From the NCBI GenBank assembly GCA_009760855.2, contig WPIO01000053.1, forward strand, positions 548,501 through 612,500: DNA of 64,000 bases, in the 5' to 3' direction. Both the position numbers and the translations under genes were made by a program. Within the stretch, counting starts at the first letter, position 1; every line of letters starts with the position of its first letter. This DNA is from Cristatella mucedo (Eukaryota > Bryozoa > Phylactolaemata > Cristatellidae). Under the pieces are notes generated by a model. The model ran no database searches. It saw only the letters and a program-made list of their open reading frames with translations, and was not told the DNA's origin. Shown in pieces: positions 49,185 through 64,000 of the stretch.

Positions 49185-49398
49185 CTCTCTCTCTTTCCCT
49201 CTCTCTCTCTTGCTCTCTCTCTCTTTCTCTCTCTCGCTCTCACCTCGCGTTCGCTCTCTCTCGCGCGCTACCTCTCTCTCTCTCTCTCGCTCTCTCTCGC
49301 TCTCTCTCGCTCTCTCTCGCTCTCTCTCGCTCTCTCTCGCTCTCTCTCGTTCTCTCTCGCTCTCTCTCGCTCTCTCTCGCTCTCTCTCTCTCTGTCTC
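49080..49398. repeat. CT-rich tract with (CTCTCTCG)n units
   Basis: (CT)n at about 49139-49183, then an array of the 8-bp unit CTCTCTCG at 49285-49385 in about a dozen near-perfect copies. Ser/Leu/Arg frames are artefacts. Confidence 0.93.
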
Positions 49399-50147
49399 CC
49401 TGCCGGCTCGGCGGCTTTCAGAGCGGCCAGCCGTCTAGCTTGGGCGGGGCTAGGCGCATCTGGCCGCCCACGCGACGTATAGACTTGGGCTAGAGCAAAC
49501 ACGACGGCGGAGGTAAAGTTTTGCGAAGGCGATGGCCGGGGCGAGTTTTCGAGACAGCTGGACAAATCGTGCCTAATTGGCACATTATTTGCCCGTTACG
49601 CTGCGGCCGCCGAGCCGTGCGGCTGGGGGCGTGGCCTCAGACGCCCGGCATTCCCGTCTGCGCCGTCGTCGGCGAATCCTCTCTCCGCCTCTCCTTCCTC
49701 CTCGCAGCCCGAACCGAGCGAGCGCGGCCAAGCCTCGTCGTCCTTCCTGGCCGCTCGCGAGAATTTGTAGGCGATACATTCAGGGCGGCAGGAGATTCGC
49801 GTCTCCACCGAGGAGATGGCGCCGTGCAGCCCGTCGCGGCACCGCACCGCCGCGCGAACGATATTTGGCTCGAAAAAGAGGCTTGCGCAGCAATCCGGTC
49901 GCGTGTTACAGCAGACTTCGTGTATTTATTGTGTAACAATCGGGCCTCTGAATGGTGTGGCATCCAGACGTCTGTACTGTGAAGCCGCGTCGCGTGCTTC
50001 TTTCGAGAAGAAAGCCGACGCATAGTTTCTCATTTTGTTGGCGAGAAAAGCCACCCGCGAGAGGGCGCTTTCCCAGCCGTTAGTACGTTCCGCGAGCTGA
50101 TGTGGCGCATGAGCACCGCCGCTACCTTCAATTACTCGCCGAGGGAA
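49399..50147. other. GC-rich spacer; no gene called
   Basis: CpG-dense, with frames conflicting on both strands and no motif recognised. Confidence 0.35.
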
Positions 50148-50258
50148 GTCGCTTTGAAGTGCCTGTAAACATCTTTATAAAGGCCTAGAAATAGATTCAG
50201 TTCTCCGAGGGCGCTCTACAAATTCACTGACGTTCGTTATTATTATTATTATTATAAG
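50148..50258 (+). mobile_element. L2/SINE-type 3' tail
   Basis: AAGTGCCTGTAAACATC, AAAGGCCTAGAAATAGATTC, AGTTCTCCGAGGGCGCTCTA and CAAATTCACTGACGTTCGTTATT followed by ATT repeats at about 50237-50255. Confidence 0.65.
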
Positions 50259-51070
<812 letters not shown>

Positions 51071-51559
51071 CACGTCGTCTGCCCGGCATCGTCTGCCCTC
51101 GATCCATCTATCGCGTACTCCGCTAGCCGCCGTCAGACCACGGCAAATGCGGCTCAGCAGCTGCTGCAATGAACGCTTTGCAGGCTATTGCGACGCTTGA
51201 ACTGTGGACGATTAAAAACTGGGGCTGCAGTTCAACTCGTACCAGACCCAAGGTCAAGGTATTAAAGGTACGGCTGCTTTGATATCGAACTGCAGCAGCT
51301 GACCGAGCTGCGTGACTGCTTGGGTTGAGCGTAGCGTCATTTGAATGGGCTTCCGCCAGCTTCTGCGAGCGCTTCGTTGTGAAAAGGATTTTCGAGTGGG
51401 GTGCTGCCATGCTACAAATATAAATAATCATTATTCCATTGGTGCCAGCATTCTTTCTACCTACAGCGAAGCGTGCATCTACTCGCCTGAATAAGTATGG
51501 CAAGGTGGAGCTGGGGGGGTGACGTGTGCGAAACGTTTAGCGTCTGAAATTTTCAGCTT

Positions 51560-52179
51560 ACATTGTCGTCGCCATTTCAATTGATGACTCGAGCGTCGAG
51601 GCATTCGGCGTTTGAGCTGATTCCCAGCAGTCTCTCGGACGGCAGTCTCAGCGGCAACTGCTGCACTGGCGCTGACTGACGCTCGCACCGTAGACGGCTT
51701 CGCCGGCCGCACGCGATTGCCGCCGCCGCCGCCGCCTCGCGGTTGCCCAAGCGAGTTCGCCCACCTCACGCTCGCGAATGCTCCGCTCTCTCGCGCCTCC
51801 GGTCTTTCTATCGCGCAAGGGTCGCGGGACGTATAGTCGAATTGGGGGCTGTTTACATTAATCAAGGCAGCCGGGCCAGAATGTTGTCGGACATGGCATC
51901 CCCAGCCTTTCCGAGCAGCCGCTGCCCGTCTGGCCGCGTCGGCGGCGGCGACTGCTGCTGCTGCTGCGGGCGGCGAGCCTGCGCGTCCGCTGCTGCTGCT
52001 GCTTCTGCTCGCCGGCGCGGGCGGCTCAGCCGGTACGATTCGATGCTCCGCGCTGCGTAACAGGCTACGCGGACGTCGCTCGAGGACGAAGAGTGGACGA
52101 CGACGACGCGCCGCCACCAGCGCCGCCGCGAGCTGCCATCGCCGCCGCTCTAGCCGAGCCGTCTCGCCGAGCGAGCGAC
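51560..52179 (+). promoter_or_regulatory. GC-rich region around the eya start (probable promoter/5' UTR)
   Basis: CpG-dense sequence runs directly into the first eya coding exon, which is the usual position for a CpG-rich promoter. The eya frame is open upstream of the proposed ATG back to a TAA at 51859-51861 but has no earlier ATG, so the start at 52180 is the first in-frame ATG. No TATA box is convincing. The transcription start and any non-coding 5' exon cannot be located from sequence alone. Confidence 0.4.
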
Positions 52180-60636
<8,457 letters not shown>

Positions 60637-60697
60637 GTGAGCAGATATACTTAATCTCTTTACCGTCAATGTCGAGGCTTGTCGTTTGCTATGCATG

Positions 60698-60800
60698 CAT
60701 AATGTAATGTAATGTATCTCCGTCTGTAACTCCACAAAGTCATAAAGACCATGTGGGTGTTACGCAGGAGAGTTTTGTCTATCGCACCGAGCTTTAGGCC
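60698..60800 (-). repeat. Interspersed repeat family C, copy 5
   Basis: The + strand reads AATGTAATGTAATGTATCTC, CGTCTGTAACTCCACAAAGT, CATAAAGACCATGTGGGTGT, TACGCAGGAGAGTTTTGTCT and ATCGCACCGAGC. This is a close reverse-complement match to the 3' half of copy 2, lying 60 bases inside eya intron 6. Confidence 0.65.
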
Positions 60801-61318
60801 GTATCAGCCTCTACGTACTTGTGCTAGTAAATTAGTAGTGTATATCTGTGTTTCAATCACTGCTATCTAAGGAATTTTTCATCACGTCAAACATTTTTGT
60901 CAAAAACATTCCGTGATCATTATGTATCGATGCTTGTATGTATCGATGCTTGTATGTATCGATGTATATATGTATCGATGCTTTTCTCTCGCGGTCAATT
61001 TCATCACTTCCTGCCATGCTATATCTGTCACTGCTACTTCTCAGCTTGCTAATTTGCCAGCTGCCTTCCTGATTGCGCTTAGTTTCTGATTGTCTCTTAT
61101 AAGCTGCGCTGATGAAGGATATTGGAAATCACTTTCGTACTAAACTCTGCTAGCTCCAAATAGTGGGTGGCAGTGGTTATAGCTGCTAAGACTATTTTGC
61201 CATCACCATTTAAAATAGGCTTTCGAATCATCCGACCTTGAATATTTTTTACCTAGACCACATAGGAGTGGGTAGTTGAAGACACAGTTAGTACATACAT
61301 AAATAGATACCCACGCGT

Positions 61319-61362
61319 GCACACACACACACACACACACACATACACACACACACACACAC
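61319..61362. repeat. (CA)n microsatellite
   Basis: CA repeat with one CATA interruption. Confidence 0.93.
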
Positions 61363-62157
61363 GTGCACGCTCGTAAATTCAGACAGATATCGCCATGGCA
61401 CATGAGCACAGAGCCAGTAGTCGGGGCCTGCATGTGACAGATTCTTGCGTTCAGCTGCACTAACGCTACGAGTCGGAGCCTCCATCTTATTTAGCTTGCT
61501 TCCGGAAAGAAATAACTGTAACGGAAACAAGCAGAGCAGCAGTCAATAAAAAAGCGACCTGGTATACTGCCACTGGAAAGGCTAGTTTGGTAAAAGAGAG
61601 AAAAGGAGCAGAAGGAAATTATGCAACTGGGCAGCCACTGTTTATTTGTAATGACTGGAGGGACAAGGGGCCAAGAATCCAACAAGAAGAAGGAAGCAAC
61701 GAAGAAAAATGGAAGAGAAAACTCACAGGATGAATGGCGCTGAAATCCCTTTCTTGGTAAGAGCGTCCGTCGTTGCTACGACGCTCAGATGCGCCTGCGT
61801 TATTGCATTATAGCAAGTGCAAAGCTCTTTAAAGCGCACCGTCTGGGTACACCAATGAAGAGTGGTAGTTGTAACGTGGCTTTTCTGTGTACGAAGATCC
61901 TGCTAGCTCTGTCTGTCAAAACTAGTGTTGCATTTAATGCAATCAGCTTCAAGTCGAGGCAAAGGTCTCACTACTTAATTTTGTTTGCTAATGTTAGTAT
62001 ATGTGTGGACAGACACACCATCTGCACTTTGACTAGCCGTCAGGCTTGATAGTAGGATGGACGTTATGTTATATGCATTCCGTTGAAGATGGCTGAATAT
62101 TAAAAGCAAGCAGGTACTAGACCGGAAGAGAGTGGATGAAGAAGAGTTTGTGAGAGC

Positions 62158-62283
<126 letters not shown>

Positions 62284-63344
62284 TAGATTAGGAGAGTGGC
62301 GACGTAGCCATGAATACATTAGCTCTTTGTTGAATGCACTTGCTGTACTTCTGATAATCGATTGCTGATTCACCACGGATGGCCAGTGGGAGTTTTCGGA
62401 AAGCTGAAGAGAAAATGCTTATGCTTAGCTCATACTTTTAGGCGCAGGTCATCTCAGAGTAGAGAGGTCTAGTCAAACCCTGGCTTTAGTGCTACTTACT
62501 CAACAACAAGCTGTGACCTCAGCTGAAGCTTTCGTAACCCTCTCTCGAGGGGGAGGGCGTTGTCATGCCCTTGGCGCCAGCCAGGTCATGGCCACAACGA
62601 CTTGCCCGTGCTGTCCCACAGTGCTGTCTGCAAACGGCTGTGCAGGTCTTTTCGACTGCTGCTTGAGCAATGGCAGTGTTGATCAACACAATCTGGCCTT
62701 ACGTGATTGGTAGCCGCAGCCACGAGATTGACTTGTTTATGCATTCTTCTTCCTGATCTGAGGAGCTGCTGGGAGGAGCTGGGCTGCTGGCCACCCAGCA
62801 CTGAGCACAGATCAGTGCTGGGCCGGTGGCCTTTTTCTAAATATGGCATACAAGAATGCGACAAATTAGTGTCATGCGGCTAAGTGCTGCTCTGGGCACC
62901 AGAAGCTGCTGCCGGATTTGTTTTTTCAACTCTGCCCTTAAGCCTTGGAGCGCTCAGCTGGAGCTGGCCTAAAAAACCAGGCATAATTGCAAAATCCTCG
63001 TGCCAATTACTCACTGGCTCTGCGGAGCGACTGCAAGGAAATCACTTCAACCTAAACATCATTGTGACACAGAGTAAGCTCTCAGAGCGCCCTTCAACTG
63101 TCCTTCCAAAATAGTTGTAAGTAATAAGTGCTTAGTTCGTAGCCATCGCTTGATTAAACTGCTGGTTACTTCCAAGAGAGGGAAGAGCAGCACTATATAT
63201 AGAATTCGTTTGTGGCTTCAGTCACACTGACTCAAATTCACAGAAAGTGAGTATGGACAGAGCAAGAGGAAAAAAGAGGTATTGGCGGCTGCTGGAGTTT
63301 GGAGGAGAAGCGAGATAAAATAGAGAATAGAAAATAGAGAAGTA

Positions 63345-63760
63345 CAAACCTCGTACAAACCTCAAACCTTAAAACCTCAAATCCTTTGGAGACCGTGCAT
63401 TTAGTTCATATGCTCCTAAAGCCTGGATGGAGCTCACTTCCGATTTGCGTCACAACATTCCCTGACTTGAGCATATTTAAAAAGAACTTAAAAACACACC
63501 TATTTAGGACAGCACTTAGTGGGCGTCTGTGATTCGTCCTTTATGTGTTTATGCATGCTGACACTGTGCATGCTGCCACTAACTAAACTTGCATGCTGAT
63601 CCTGAGCATGTCACCCCTAACCGTGTTATTCATCTTGTTTAGGAAGCATAATATTACTGACCATTCAATCGCGTTTCCTTTACAGCAAATGTAAAGCGCC
63701 TAGAAAGAGATTGAGTTCTCTGAAGCTGCTTAATCAAGTGTATTATTATTATCATTAATA
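63345..63760 (+). mobile_element. L2-type LINE: C-terminal coding end and 3' UTR
   Basis: ACCTCAAATCCTTTGGAGAC, CGTGCATTTAGTTCATATGC, GATTTGCGTCACAACATTCC, AAAACACACCTATTTAGGAC, then the 3' UTR, AAATGTAAAGCGCCTAGAAA, TTGAGTTCTCTGAAGCTGCT and an ATT tail. The start (63345-63380) has a small duplicated AACCTC..A segment. Confidence 0.8.
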
Positions 63761-63784
63761 GGGAGAGAGGAAGAAAAAGACAGG

Positions 63785-63793
63785 ATATATATA

Positions 63794-63829
<36 letters not shown>

Positions 63830-63851
63830 TGTATGTATGTATGTATGTATA
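63785..63851. repeat. (TA)n-(TATG)n microsatellite
   Basis: (TA) to 63802, then (GTAT)n to 63851. Confidence 0.95.
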
Positions 63852-64000
63852 CGTGGGAGTGGGGAGATTACAGTGGGAAACTGGTGAACGAATCTGCAGT
63901 CAGGGAATCCGTATGTCCTCTGCAAGATGACCATCCACTAGATGACTACTTCAGCTGCACAGGCCGCAGCCGAGCTGATCCGTGCATTCACAATATCCTT

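Noticed and set aside
61789-62049. 86-codon frame as the next eya exon
   Set aside because: It shows none of the acidic and aromatic blocks expected after YGK in EYA, and no matching phase-0 acceptor was seen.

Overview
This is genomic DNA from an invertebrate metazoan. The evidence is a spliced eyes absent (EYA) family gene with GT-AG introns, several families of non-LTR retrotransposon and tRNA-derived SINE, a heavy load of microsatellites, and no prokaryote-style gene packing. The species cannot be fixed from the sequence. The EYA family marks it as an animal, and the many CpG-rich blocks argue against a vertebrate-like CpG-depleted genome.

Only one protein-coding host gene can be supported. 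An eya homologue lies on the + strand, with six exons between 52180 and 60636 that join in one uninterrupted frame (340 codons). It starts in a GC-rich block, encodes an alanine/tyrosine/glutamine-rich N-terminal region, and enters the conserved C-terminal EYA phosphatase domain with [10 protein letters not shown]. The rest of that domain was not found in the last 3.4 kb and should lie beyond the right edge.

The remaining ~52 kb upstream looks intergenic or regulatory. Layout: 1-4.9 kb AT-richer, with foldback hairpins and broken L2-type LINE pieces; 5-9.4 kb mostly GC-rich, with CCG/CTG repeats and more hairpins; 9.5-18.5 kb LINE/SINE rich, with a large TCTGTC microsatellite; 18.6-31.5 kb alternating GC-rich blocks, (CCG)n runs and huge CT/GA tracts; 31.6-46.9 kb mixed sequence with LINE tails, a GGA tract and CA/GA tracts; 46.9-52.1 kb GC-rich up to the eya start; 52.2-60.6 kb eya with repeat-filled introns; 60.6-64 kb intron 6 with more repeats.

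The mobile elements form a coherent system. An L2/CR1-type LINE (endonuclease remnant, RT C-terminal region, 3' UTR) ends in a hairpin tail. A tRNA-derived SINE (called SINE I here) carries nearly the same tail, so the LINE machinery probably mobilises it. A second tRNA-derived family (SINE II) has a different tail. A third interspersed family of about 100-210 bp (family C, five copies) has no visible promoter boxes or coding capacity. Two L2 insertions can be read as nested or tiny insertions with 5-6 bp target duplications. Family labels are mine; no database was searched.
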